Positions 28,600-40,505 of a stretch of DNA of 64,000 nucleotides are shown piece after piece; the stretch's first letter is position 1; the number at the start of each line of letters is the position of its first letter. The notes under the pieces are model-generated. The model worked only from the letters and a program-made list of their open reading frames with translations, ran no database searches and was not told the DNA's origin. The translations under genes and the position numbers were made by a program. This DNA comes from Synergistaceae bacterium (GTDB lineage Bacteria > Synergistota > Synergistia > Synergistales > Synergistaceae): assembly GCA_031258255.1 (NCBI GenBank), contig JAIRNC010000025.1:1-64000 (forward strand). The letters run 5' to 3'.

Positions 28600-29859
28600 A
28601 TGTTTCGCGACGTCATGAAGGTTCGTGAAAAGAAAGACCGCTACAAAGTCTGTTACATGTCCGGCGACGATTCTGGATTCGACATGATGGAGGGCGCCCT
28701 TCTGGTGCTGGAAGCTCTCGATCTCCCCATAGACTGGGTGCGCGCAGACCTCGGCTGGTGCATGTGGGAGAAGTCCGTCGCCAAGTTCGGCGAGGGGGAT
28801 CCGAGATGCAACACCGTGCCGCCGGAGACGGTAGAGTCCATCCGCGACACCGACGCCACGCTCATGGCCGCCATCACATCGAAGGCAGGCGTTAAAGGCT
28901 TTAAGTCGGCGATATTGCAGATGCGGCAGCTGTTCGACCTCTACATCAACCTGCGCCCGGCGAAGACGCTGCCAGGTGTCGGCACGCCGCTCAAGGGCGA
29001 CCCTAAAATAGACATCGTCATGTTCCGCGAGAACACGGAGGATCTCTACGCCGCTGTGGAGTTCTGCCCGCTGCCGCCGGAGCAGTTCGACCTGCACCCT
29101 GGCATGGAGCGCTTCAAAAAGAGCAAGGAGGTCGCCGTGTCGTGGCGAGTGTTCTCCAATGAGGGGTGCAGCCGCATAATCCGCGCTGCCTTCGAGTATG
29201 CGAAGGCTGTGGGGCGAAAGACTGTACACTGCTCGAACAAGGCCAACGTGATCCGTCAGACGGATGGCATGATGAAGAGGATTTTTCTCGAAATAGCCAA
29301 GGAGTACGAGCAGTACGGCATCAAGGGCATCGAGGAAAACGCGGACGCCACGGCCATGTGGCTCATCAAGAACCCGCAGGACTACAGCGTCGTGGTCGCC
29401 AGCAACGTCTTCGGCGACATCCTCTCCGACGAGGCCAGCCAGCTGACAGGAGGCCTGGGCTTCGCGCCGAGCGGCAACATCGGCGAGACGACGGCCATAT
29501 TCGAGCCGTCCAGCGGCTCCGTCCCCAAGTACGCGCACAAGTACCGCGTTAACCCCTGCGCGATGCTGCTCACGTCAAAGATGATGCTCGAGTACCTCGG
29601 GCTGGACGAAGCTGGCCAGCGGATAGAGAAGGCGATAGGCGATGTCCTGACTGCCGACAAGCCAGGGACGCTGACCTATGACATTCTCCGCGATTTTCGC
29701 GGCGACCCGCAGTGGGAGACAAACGCGGCCAGCACCATAGACATGGCGGCGGAGATAGCGTCCAAGATCAACCCTGCCTTTACGGGCGACACGCTAGAGG
29801 CGGCGAAGGCGAAGGTAAAGGCCATGTGCGACTGGACGAAGACGATCGGCTTCGAATGA
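28600..29859 (+). CDS. Isocitrate/isopropylmalate dehydrogenase family protein
   Basis: LFDLYINLRPAKTLPGVGTP; IVMFRENTEDLYAAVEF; VHCSNKANVIRQTDGMM; VVASNVFGDILSDEASQLTGGLGFAPSGNIG. Confidence 0.9.
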   Translation: MFRDVMKVREKKDRYKVCYMSGDDSGFDMMEGALLVLEALDLPIDWVRADLGWCMWEKSVAKFGEGDPRCNTVPPETVESIRDTDATLMAAITSKAGVKGFKSAILQMRQLFDLYINLRPAKTLPGVGTPLKGDPKIDIVMFRENTEDLYAAVEFCPLPPEQFDLHPGMERFKKSKEVAVSWRVFSNEGCSRIIRAAFEYAKAVGRKTVHCSNKANVIRQTDGMMKRIFLEIAKEYEQYGIKGIEENADATAMWLIKNPQDYSVVVASNVFGDILSDEASQLTGGLGFAPSGNIGETTAIFEPSSGSVPKYAHKYRVNPCAMLLTSKMMLEYLGLDEAGQRIEKAIGDVLTADKPGTLTYDILRDFRGDPQWETNAASTIDMAAEIASKINPAFTGDTLEAAKAKVKAMCDWTKTIGFE

Positions 29860-29882
29860 TGATTTAAAACGGTGGTATGGAT

Positions 29883-30446
29883 ATGGCTGATGCGAAGGCC
29901 GCCCTGTTCGTTATAACGGGATTTGAGGAGACCGAGGCGCTCTGCACGGCGGACATTCTGCGGAGGGGCCGTGTTGATGTGGTGATCGTCTCCCTTGAAG
30001 CGGGCAAGAGCGTCACGGGCCGGAGCGGGATAACAATCCAGGCTGACAGGGCGTTCAGCGATGTCTCTGGCAGTTCGTTCGATATGCTGGTGATCCCAGG
30101 AGGTACGACGGCGTACATCGATCACGAAGGGCTTTTGAAGATGATCCAGCGCCAGAACGAGACCGGCGGCAAACTCGCGGCCATCTGCGCTGCCCCGGCT
30201 GTGTTCGGGAAACTCGGGCTGTTGCGCGGCCGCCGTGCTCTGATCTACCCAGGCATGGAGGAGTGGATCCAGGGCGCGGTGCTAAGTAACGATATAGTTG
30301 AGACCGACGGAAACATTACGACGTCGAAGGGGCCAGGGACGACGGTGTATTTCGCCCTCCGTCTTGTCGAGATACTGTGCGGGAAAGAAGAAGCGGACAA
30401 GGTCGCGACGGACTTCATAGCGCAAAAATCCGCAGGGGGCTGGTAA
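29883..30446 (+). CDS. DJ-1/PfpI family protein
   Basis: ALFVITGFEETEALCTADILRRGRVDVVIVSLE; LVIPGGTTAY; KLAAICAAPAVFGKLGLLRGRRALIYPGME; SKGPGTTVYFALRLVEIL. Confidence 0.92.
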   Translation: MADAKAALFVITGFEETEALCTADILRRGRVDVVIVSLEAGKSVTGRSGITIQADRAFSDVSGSSFDMLVIPGGTTAYIDHEGLLKMIQRQNETGGKLAAICAAPAVFGKLGLLRGRRALIYPGMEEWIQGAVLSNDIVETDGNITTSKGPGTTVYFALRLVEILCGKEEADKVATDFIAQKSAGGW

Positions 30447-30544
30447 TTCTGATTCTAAATCAAACGAACTATAATTGATTTGGAATCGAAATTAGACAGG
30501 GAACGGTATCATCTTTGAGTTGTCGTGATAAGCCCGAAGAGACG

Positions 30545-30592
30545 GGCAATTTTACGGTCGCGGTTGCGAAGCAGCGCGACCGTAAAATTGCC
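30545..30592. terminator. Perfect 18-bp inverted repeat between convergent genes
   Basis: GGCAATTTTACGGTCGCG - 12 nt - CGCGACCGTAAAATTGCC; no clear U-tract. Confidence 0.5.
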
Positions 30593-30624
30593 ACCGCGTT
30601 ATAGCGGGTCGTCATCGCAACGCT

Positions 30625-31215
30625 TTACTTCTTGTTCTTCTTTTCTGGATCTCCTGAGACATAGAGCTTGTTGATGACGATCGTCGTCACAGGCTTGTCG
30701 CCGGCGTCCGTCTTGGCCTTTCCTATAGCCTCCACCACGTCCATCCCGTCCGTCACCTTGCCGAAGATCGCGTGTTTGCCGTCGAGCCACGGCGTCGGTG
30801 CCAGCGTGATGAAGAACTGCGAGCCGCCCGTGTCAGGGCCGGCGTTAGCCATCGAGAGGATCCCGGGCGCGTCGTGCTTGAGGCCCGGGCCGAATTCGTC
30901 AGGGATGGCGTAGCCGGGGCCACCCCTGCCAGTGCCGGTCGGGTCGCCGCCCTGGATCATGAATCCGTCGATGACCCTGTGGAAAATTACGCCGTCATAA
31001 AATTTCTTGTCTGCCAGGTCCATAAAGTTGCGGCACGTCTTCGGGGCGAGGTCATAGAAGAGCTCGACCTTGAAATCGCCCATCGTCGTTTCAAAGTGCG
31101 CCACCGGGCGCTTGGGTTTCTTGTCGGCCGCCTGTGCTGTGGCAGCGAAAAGGCCCTGCGACAAAACAAGACACGCGAAGATAAAGGACAACAACACTGC
31201 GTAAAAGAATTTCAC
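30625..31215 (-). CDS. Exported cyclophilin-type peptidyl-prolyl cis-trans isomerase
   Basis: Signal peptide MKFFYAVLLSFIFACLVLSQGLFAATAQA; FHRVIDGFMIQGGDPTGTGRGGPGYAIPDEF; SMANAGPDTGGSQFFITL; LDGKHAIFGKV. Confidence 0.95.
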   Translation of the reverse strand: MKFFYAVLLSFIFACLVLSQGLFAATAQAADKKPKRPVAHFETTMGDFKVELFYDLAPKTCRNFMDLADKKFYDGVIFHRVIDGFMIQGGDPTGTGRGGPGYAIPDEFGPGLKHDAPGILSMANAGPDTGGSQFFITLAPTPWLDGKHAIFGKVTDGMDVVEAIGKAKTDAGDKPVTTIVINKLYVSGDPEKKNKK

Positions 31216-31409
31216 CGAAAATCATCCTCCGCCAAAGTTTTAAAATGCACCTGCCCTACGAGAGCATCAGTGACGTGAATTGTATCAGAAAACCACCGCT
31301 CCTGTGAATACATACGAAAATGAGCCAAGGGCGGCCGCGTTTGTTTTTTGTTGAACGTGGCAGTCGTCAAACATGAGCCTGGCGCGTGACGGATGCGGCG
31401 AGAACGCGC

Positions 31410-31433
31410 GAGAGGGGCCCGGCGGCCCCTCTC
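31410..31433. terminator. GC-rich hairpin between the CTERM protein and PPIase genes
   Basis: GAGAGGGGCC cggc GGCCCCTCTC. Confidence 0.35.
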
Positions 31434-31470
31434 GCTTGCAGAAAATCCGGTTGTGGGCTAGAGGTTGGTT

Positions 31471-33537
31471 TTAGCCCTTCCTGCGGATGAGGGCTGCGGC
31501 GCCGGTCGCGGCCAGGAGGCCGAAGATGCCCGCGCCAGCGTCGCACCCGCCGCCACCGCCGCCGGATCCAGGCATGACGACCTCTCCAGAATACTTGACG
31601 GTCTGGAATTCAGACGACGACACCCTGACGACGTAACGGCCGGGCGGGACATCTTTAAAGGTCGCGGTGGCGACGCCATGTTCGCTGAGGGCACGGATCG
31701 TTTCCGGCGCTTTCCCGTTTATCCTGACGGGATCACCGAAGGCGTCGCACAGGGTGAAATAAAGGGGAATCAAATCAGCGGACGGGTGCGGTTTCGATTC
31801 GCCTGCGAGATGCAGGATGACGCTTGGCTTGATGGTACTGGCCATGGAGTCCACGATCACATCGTCCTTGATAGTCACGACGTACTTGCCATAGTCGCGC
31901 CATAAGGCCTCGCCACCCGAATTCACCGGAACGACAGACGCCCCCATGCTTCCGCTGGCGCCGCCCGTGCCCTCGACCGCGATCTCATAGCGCCTGCCCG
32001 GAATGAGCACATGAGGCACGCCTTTTTCGTCCTTCAAGCGACTCAGGTCGATCTGGAAGCTGGCCTTCGTGCGTGACTGATTATACTGAACTCCCGCCGC
32101 TGCAAAGATGGCGTCCCGGAGAGGGTCGTTCGCGGGGTAGCCATCCGCGTCGACGAATCTGTACTTGAAACCTGCTGACGAGGCGAAGGCTTTGCCGGAC
32201 TTGGTTGCGACCGCCACGGTGATGACGCTGCCCTGCTGCGAGCGTCCGAAAATGGACACGTCAAGGGTGCCTGTGTACGCGTCCTCGCCCTTCCTGAGCA
32301 GCGCGTATACGTTGTCCTGGTCGACGAAGGTTTCGACGGAGTAGACATACAGGGAGAATGAGTCAGGAACCCCAGCCTCTATGGTGACGTCCTTCGCGGC
32401 GAGGCCGTGCGACGGGCTGTTCAGGAGCTTAACGTAATAGACATCCTGATCTGTCTTATCGGCGTTCGTGAGACCGTCGAGATTTGCCTTGAGACGAAAC
32501 GGCGCGGATCCCAGCGCGGACTTGTCGATGCCGGCTAATGTCAACGCGGCGCTGTCGGCGTTGCTGGAGGTGAGCGACGCGGAGGCCTTGACCGTCGGTA
32601 CGCTCAAGATCGCGCCAGAATGAGGCTTGACCGTGATACTGGGGAGCAATGCGACGTTCGAGGCCAGGGCAGCGTCGCCTCTTATCTCGATGACCTGGGT
32701 TTTCGCCGGCGCCGCGCTTAGTTCCAGCGTCCCGGCGTTGACCAAGGCCCCGCCGGAATGATTCGTCACGCCGGTAATCAACAGCGTGCCCTGGCCATCC
32801 TTGATCAGCTCTATGTCAGCCTCTCCTCCGGCACCCTTGTTGTATCGCTCGGTTTGCCTGAGAGAGCCCACCTTGATGGCGTTGGACGTCTTCGTGCCTG
32901 TGTCAAACGTCACGCTCTTTGCCGGTTTGTTGCCCGGGTCGTACCTCGTCAATTCGATGCTCACGCCGCTGAGGTCGAGCTCGCCAGCGCCGCCCACGAT
33001 GCCAAACGACGAGCCGCCGGCAAGGGTGACCTTGCTGCCCCCGAGCGCCCCCGGGCTGGCGACGTTCAGCCTGCCGCTCTGGAGGAACGTGTTGGAGTAG
33101 CTGTTCGAGTCGCCGCTGAGATTCGTCGTGCCGTTGCCGAAGAGGCGGAGCGAGCCTGACGTTTTATTTGGGGATCTGCCGCTCACCTTTTTCTTTTCGC
33201 CGGCATCTGGGATGATATTGAGCGTCTGCCCATCCTTGACCAATATGGCGCCACCGGCAGCGCTTTCGGTTGCGATGTTGAGCGGCTGTTGAGCATAGCC
33301 TGTAATTTTGTCGTCGACGTCACCCAGAATGAGGTCGTTAGTCAAGTACGCTGTCTTGCCATGCAAGATCACGGGTTTTTCAGCGGAGCCTTCGTAACTG
33401 CTTATGTCTGAAAGATCCACTTTGGCGTTCTCGCTGTTCAGCACGCCTTTCGTTACCCCTGCCCAAGCCGTGCCGGACAGGGCGGCGAGAGCTATTCCTG
33501 CCGCTAACGGCAAGAATTTTTTTCTTGCTTTGATCAC
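31471..33537 (-). CDS. Exported protein with autotransporter-associated beta-strand repeats and Synerg-CTERM-like sorting signal
   Basis: GTG start with upstream AGGAGTGG; signal peptide MIKARKKFLPLAAGIALAALSGTAWA; IELIKDGQGTLLITGVTNHSGGALVNAGTLELS; C-terminus GGGGGGCDAGAGIFGLLAATGAAALIRRKG. Confidence 0.82.
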   Translation of the reverse strand: MIKARKKFLPLAAGIALAALSGTAWAGVTKGVLNSENAKVDLSDISSYEGSAEKPVILHGKTAYLTNDLILGDVDDKITGYAQQPLNIATESAAGGAILVKDGQTLNIIPDAGEKKKVSGRSPNKTSGSLRLFGNGTTNLSGDSNSYSNTFLQSGRLNVASPGALGGSKVTLAGGSSFGIVGGAGELDLSGVSIELTRYDPGNKPAKSVTFDTGTKTSNAIKVGSLRQTERYNKGAGGEADIELIKDGQGTLLITGVTNHSGGALVNAGTLELSAAPAKTQVIEIRGDAALASNVALLPSITVKPHSGAILSVPTVKASASLTSSNADSAALTLAGIDKSALGSAPFRLKANLDGLTNADKTDQDVYYVKLLNSPSHGLAAKDVTIEAGVPDSFSLYVYSVETFVDQDNVYALLRKGEDAYTGTLDVSIFGRSQQGSVITVAVATKSGKAFASSAGFKYRFVDADGYPANDPLRDAIFAAAGVQYNQSRTKASFQIDLSRLKDEKGVPHVLIPGRRYEIAVEGTGGASGSMGASVVPVNSGGEALWRDYGKYVVTIKDDVIVDSMASTIKPSVILHLAGESKPHPSADLIPLYFTLCDAFGDPVRINGKAPETIRALSEHGVATATFKDVPPGRYVVRVSSSEFQTVKYSGEVVMPGSGGGGGGCDAGAGIFGLLAATGAAALIRRKG

Positions 33538-33845
33538 TTCTACCACTCCTACTTTCTTATTGTTTTGGAAGTTATTCTTCCACAATACATCATATTTTAC
33601 TGGGCCTTGCTCGTTTTGCAAATATAAAGTAGTAACAATTTAATCATGGAGATGTATTATATAAGTGACAACGGTTATGGCGGATCGCGACAATAGTGCG
33701 TCCCTGCCGCGCAAAGCTGCCCCAGAACGGCGCCCTTGCGCCAGGTTGAACCCCTCCGCCCTGGTTCTGCTATAATGTCGGATGTGTTGAGGGATCTGGG
33801 TGGCGAATAACTGTTTTCCGCCTCGCGTGGATGGTATAATAGGGG

Positions 33846-36019
<2,174 letters not shown>

Positions 36020-36034
36020 GGGGCGCATATTGGC

Positions 36035-36610
36035 ATGAAATTTTCGCGGGACGAGTCCGTCGAGTTCTTCAAGGAGCACAACAAGGACGACACGTATTTC
36101 AAGCACGCGCTCTCCGTGGAGGCGGCCATGAGGCACTTCGCCCGCCACTACGGGGAGGACGAGGAGCTGTGGGGCAGGGTGGGCCTCCTTCACGACATCG
36201 ACTGGGAGACGACGCAGTCCGTGGAGAACGGGCACCCGGTAAAGGGCGGCGAGATGCTGCGCGAGGCCGGGTACGACGAGGAATTTATCCGCGCCGTCCT
36301 GGCCCACGGGTGGGACTTTTCCGGGGTGGAACCCATATCGATGATGGAGAAGACGCTGTTCGCTGTAGACGAGCTCACTGGGTTCGTGACCGCCGTGGCC
36401 CTCGTGCGGCCTGGCAAATCTTTCCGGGGCCTTGAGGTGAAATCCGTCAAGAAAAAATGGAAGGACAAGGCCTTCGCGCGCGGCGTCGACAGAGAGGTGA
36501 TAGAGCGCGGCGCCAAAATAATGGGCGAGCCGCTCGAATGGCTCATCGAAAACACGATCGCCGCATTAAAACCCATCGAAAGGGAAATAGGGCTTGGCAC
36601 AGACGCATAA
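36035..36610 (+). CDS. HD-domain protein
   Basis: KHALSVEAAMRHFARHYGEDEELWGRVGLLHDIDWE; ENGHPVKGGEML; ILAHGWD-type context (VLAHGWDFSG). Confidence 0.85.
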   Translation: MKFSRDESVEFFKEHNKDDTYFKHALSVEAAMRHFARHYGEDEELWGRVGLLHDIDWETTQSVENGHPVKGGEMLREAGYDEEFIRAVLAHGWDFSGVEPISMMEKTLFAVDELTGFVTAVALVRPGKSFRGLEVKSVKKKWKDKAFARGVDREVIERGAKIMGEPLEWLIENTIAALKPIEREIGLGTDA

Positions 36611-36677
36611 CTTAGATAACATATAACATATCGGTGTCGGTATCTGCGGTACGTATTTCTTGAGGAGGTTACCAATT

Positions 36678-37316
36678 ATGTCGATCAATCTCATTCTCGC
36701 TGATGACCACCCGCTCACCCGAGCCGGCCTAATGGCCTACCTAGCCAAGGAGCAGGATTTCAACGTAGTCGGGGAGTACGCCGACGGTGAATCCGCCTGG
36801 AACGGCATCAAGGAGCTGACGCCACAGGTCGCGCTGCTGGACATCCGTATGCCCGGCCTCGACGGCGTCTCCATAACGAGGAAGATCAAGGAAGAGGGCT
36901 TACCGGTAATACCGCTGATGCTGACGAGCTATGACGCGCAGCAGTATGTCCTCTCGTCCCTCCGTGCCGGCGCCAGGGGATACGTCCTCAAATCATCGAC
37001 GGCCGACACGCTCGCCCGGGCCATCCGCATAGTGGCCAGAGGGGGCTTGTACCTCGACAGCGAGGTCGCCAGCACCGTGGAGGAGGGGGAGAGCCTGACG
37101 CCGGAGCCGATCTCGGCACGGGAGAGGGAGGTCCTGCTCCTGGCGGCGAAGGGGCTCTCCGGAAAGGAAATCGCCACACAGCTCTTCATCAGCGAGAGGA
37201 CTGTACAGACGCACCTGGCGTCCATATACGACAAGCTGGGCGCGCGCAACAAGACGGAATCCATGCTCCTCGCGCTGAAATACGGGGTCGTCATGCTGGA
37301 GGAACTGCTCGACTAA
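36678..37316 (+). CDS. NarL/LuxR-family response regulator
   Basis: NLILADDHPLTRAGLMAYL..VALLDIRMPGLDGVS; LSAREREVLLLAAKGLSGKEIATQLFISERTVQTHLASIYDKLGARNKTE-type HTH. Confidence 0.94.
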   Translation: MSINLILADDHPLTRAGLMAYLAKEQDFNVVGEYADGESAWNGIKELTPQVALLDIRMPGLDGVSITRKIKEEGLPVIPLMLTSYDAQQYVLSSLRAGARGYVLKSSTADTLARAIRIVARGGLYLDSEVASTVEEGESLTPEPISAREREVLLLAAKGLSGKEIATQLFISERTVQTHLASIYDKLGARNKTESMLLALKYGVVMLEELLD

Positions 37317-37341
37317 ATAAGACCGGGGGGGAACAGTTCCT

Positions 37342-38712
37342 TTGAAACAAAAAAGCCGGCTCTTTTACCTGGCTTTGTCAGTCTGTATGCCGCCTATAGG
37401 CATCATGCTGCTCGCGGCGGTGGATCTCGTGTACTCCCATGAAAATATGGAGACGCTGGCGAGGTCTTATGTCGAGAACTTCACTGAAATCATGGTCGCC
37501 CGCGTCGAAAGGGGCGGCGACAGCTTCCTCCGAGGGCTTGGGGTCACGAGCGGCGACGGCAAGCACTTCTCGGGGCTGCACACTTATATGACCTTGGGAC
37601 GCATCCCAGGGTCGGTGCTCGTCATGGGTTCGGATGGCGCGTTCCTCTACGGTTCGTCCAGCCTCATGGACCTGATAGAGACGAACGGCGGCCGACTCCC
37701 CGTGGGCATTGCGAAATCCCTTTACAGCGACAGCGGCGAACGGTTCACCGTCTGCGCCTACCCCGCCTTTTTCGGCAAGTATACCGTCGTCGGGGCGATA
37801 TCCTGGCATGACGTGCCGCAATCCACGGTGCGCTTCTACAATATCTGGCCTTACCTCGCCGGCTTCATGGGCATTTGGGGCGCCGTCTCGATATGGAAGC
37901 TATGGAAGCTCGTCCTAAAGCCCCTTGAAAAGCTGGAGCAGGAGATGTCCACGCTGAAGTGGGGGGAAGAGCTGCCCCCGGAGAGCGGCGAGGACGCGTT
38001 CTTCGAGCTCCGCAAACTGCGCTCGTCCTTCACGCGCGTCGCGCAGGACGCCGTGAACAGGGTGTCCATCATCAAGACCTGCATGAACGACATGGTCTCC
38101 GTCGCCGAGTCGGAGCGAACGAAGATATCGCGGGACATCCACGACGGCCCGCTCCAGGACGTGACGGCTCTCATACAGCGCATCCACCTGGCCAAGCTGC
38201 CAGACAACAAGCCGGAGGACACGGCGCGGGAGCTGGATCTCGCGGAGAAGATAGCGATGGCGACCGTGCGGGAGATGCGGGGCCTCTGCGACTTCCTGAA
38301 CCCGCCGTGGCTCGAGCTGGGGCTCCAGCAGGCACTCACCGAGCTGACGGAGCGCCAGGCTTTGCAGTACGGCGTTCAGATATTCCTCGACATAGACGAG
38401 GAGGCGGAGTTCTCGGAGTCGATCACCCTCTCCTTCTTCCGCGTCGTCCAGGAAGCCGTCACGAACTCGGTGCGCCACGGAGAGGCAAAGAATATCTGGG
38501 TCGACGTGAGGCGGGATGAAAAGGGCTACGAACTGGTCATCCAGGACGACGGGCACGGCTTCGACACGTACAAGAGCGGCACGGCGGAACTCCGCGTCGA
38601 AGGGCACCGCGGCCTGTCTAACATGGAAGAGCGAATGGAGATCGTGGGCGGACGGCTCAAGGTCATCTCCTACCCGGGTGAGGGTACATGCATAAGGGGG
38701 TTAATCCCGTAG
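37342..38712 (+). CDS. Sensor histidine kinase (HisKA_3/NarX family)
   Basis: SRDIHDGPLQDVTALIQRIHLAKL; FFRVVQEAVTNSVRHGEAKNIWVDV; DDGHGFD; GHRGLSNMEERMEIVGGRLKVIS. Confidence 0.94.
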   Translation: MKQKSRLFYLALSVCMPPIGIMLLAAVDLVYSHENMETLARSYVENFTEIMVARVERGGDSFLRGLGVTSGDGKHFSGLHTYMTLGRIPGSVLVMGSDGAFLYGSSSLMDLIETNGGRLPVGIAKSLYSDSGERFTVCAYPAFFGKYTVVGAISWHDVPQSTVRFYNIWPYLAGFMGIWGAVSIWKLWKLVLKPLEKLEQEMSTLKWGEELPPESGEDAFFELRKLRSSFTRVAQDAVNRVSIIKTCMNDMVSVAESERTKISRDIHDGPLQDVTALIQRIHLAKLPDNKPEDTARELDLAEKIAMATVREMRGLCDFLNPPWLELGLQQALTELTERQALQYGVQIFLDIDEEAEFSESITLSFFRVVQEAVTNSVRHGEAKNIWVDVRRDEKGYELVIQDDGHGFDTYKSGTAELRVEGHRGLSNMEERMEIVGGRLKVISYPGEGTCIRGLIP

Positions 38713-38885
38713 GCGGCCGGACTGTCAAAATGTTGAAGATTTCTGGGTTGGCGTACCGCATTTTCCCGTTGAAAAAAAACTGTAACGACCTATACTTCTC
38801 TTTATAACGTTTGAGGAGGCTTTATTATGCCTGTCAGTGACGCCGTTTTTTGTGGAATGTCCGCAAGTCAGCCCGGGGGCGGATT

Positions 38886-40421
38886 ATGAGCGAGGGTTTT
38901 TCTATCCGGGGCGTGAGGCTAGACGGCGCACGGAAATGGCTGATTGTCCTGGCAGCCGTGGCGATAGTCGTTGCCGCAGCGGCTGTCGTGAGGTTCGGCG
39001 GCTCAAGACGACCGGATCTTTTGGCGTCCCTGCCGCGCCCGGAGGATGGCGCGCCGCTCATCATGGTCGAGGCGGCGGGGGGCGAGTTCCCTTCGGCCGC
39101 CTTCGACGCGCTGGCTTACAGCGCCACCATCTCCCCCGGCGGCGCAGGGCCTATATCCCTGATGATCCCAGCCATAGAGGCGGCGGCTAAAAGCGCGTTG
39201 GTCGTGACGGAGCGCGATTCAGGGCTTTCGTCCTACGGTGTCCTTACGCTTAAAAGCAGCGAGATGGCTCATCTTTCAAAGGGCGCCATGCCGCCGGCGT
39301 GGGAGGAGCGCTTCGTCATGCCGCAGGTGACGAAAGACGCGGACGGTGTGATGCAGATAAGCTCGCTTAACGCCCACGGGCCACTTTACGTCGAACTATC
39401 CGGGAACGTCGCGTTCTTCGCCGACACGAAATCGGACATATCGAGGATTCGCGACATACGCTCGAAAACCCTGCCTGGCATCGACCACAGGTGGCGGGTG
39501 GAGAGGTCGTGGGGGGCTCACATGCTCATTGTCGACGGAGGCGTCATCGGCGGGGTCGTCTCCGGCGCGGAGGACACGGAAGGGCGAAAGAGCCAGCTCA
39601 CGCTGGAAGCGGCATGGCGCTCATCCGGCTTCCCGCAGGAAGGCTCGCGGCCAGCTACGGAGGCCAGGTGGCAGATTCGGGGGCTAGAGGAGTACGTGGA
39701 CGCGTCCTTCACGGAGGGGCTTAAGGGATACGACTGGAGCGGCAGGGACTTTTTCATGCCATCCCCATTGATAGCGGCGCTGGGCGTCAATCTCCCTGAC
39801 CCTGGCAAAAACGAAAAGACGGCGTCCCGCTATCCGGCTGCGATCAGAGCCGCAGCCGCGTACCTGTCGCAGACGGGCCTCAAGCCCTCTGATGCCCGTC
39901 GCATACTTTCCGGCCCCGCCGTGCTGTCCCTGGGGGGCCGGACGCAGGTGCTCTGGTTCGACCTGCCCGGCATAGCCCTTGACATAGCAGGGCGGGGCAA
40001 GGCCGCCCACAAGCTGGTAGAGCGTTTCTGGAGCGAGACGTTCATGGGCGCCGCGCCGAGGCCCGTGCCCGGCTATTCCGTGGGCGGCGCCACGGATCTG
40101 CCGTTCTCCGTCATGGCCGCGGCGAACGACGACGGTGCCGTGATAGGGCTCTTTTCCCCGGACGCCCAGAGGGACTCAAATGTAAAGAGCCTCCTGGCCC
40201 GCGAGAGCGCGGCCGTAGGGTGGTTTTTCGTGGATCTGCCGAGACTGGGCGCGTCCCTGTCGGAGATGTCGTCGGTGAACGCGCTTTTGTACGAGGACGA
40301 GGGGCAGGAGAACGGCGACGACGCGCGCGAGACGGAAGAGCTCCGACAGGCGCTCGCCAAGCTGGCTTCCGTCCTGGTGCTGTGCGACGCGCCATACCAA
40401 GGGCGCGCGTACTGGTATTAA
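38886..40421 (+). CDS. Uncharacterised protein with N-terminal TM segment
   Basis: Intact ORF; KWLIVLAAVAIVVAAAAVVRFGG near N-terminus; no family recognised. Confidence 0.65.
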   Translation: MSEGFSIRGVRLDGARKWLIVLAAVAIVVAAAAVVRFGGSRRPDLLASLPRPEDGAPLIMVEAAGGEFPSAAFDALAYSATISPGGAGPISLMIPAIEAAAKSALVVTERDSGLSSYGVLTLKSSEMAHLSKGAMPPAWEERFVMPQVTKDADGVMQISSLNAHGPLYVELSGNVAFFADTKSDISRIRDIRSKTLPGIDHRWRVERSWGAHMLIVDGGVIGGVVSGAEDTEGRKSQLTLEAAWRSSGFPQEGSRPATEARWQIRGLEEYVDASFTEGLKGYDWSGRDFFMPSPLIAALGVNLPDPGKNEKTASRYPAAIRAAAAYLSQTGLKPSDARRILSGPAVLSLGGRTQVLWFDLPGIALDIAGRGKAAHKLVERFWSETFMGAAPRPVPGYSVGGATDLPFSVMAAANDDGAVIGLFSPDAQRDSNVKSLLARESAAVGWFFVDLPRLGASLSEMSSVNALLYEDEGQENGDDARETEELRQALAKLASVLVLCDAPYQGRAYWY

Positions 40422-40505
40422 ACCTACGCCAGCCCCGCGTCTTAGGCGATTACATGGCAAAACTCGATAGTCAAATAAATTAACATGGATTAAGGAGAGT
40501 AGCGG

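Noticed and set aside
40422-40505. T-box or other tyrS leader riboswitch
   Set aside because: The interval before tyrS is only ~85 nt and shows no T-box sequence or terminator/antiterminator pair.
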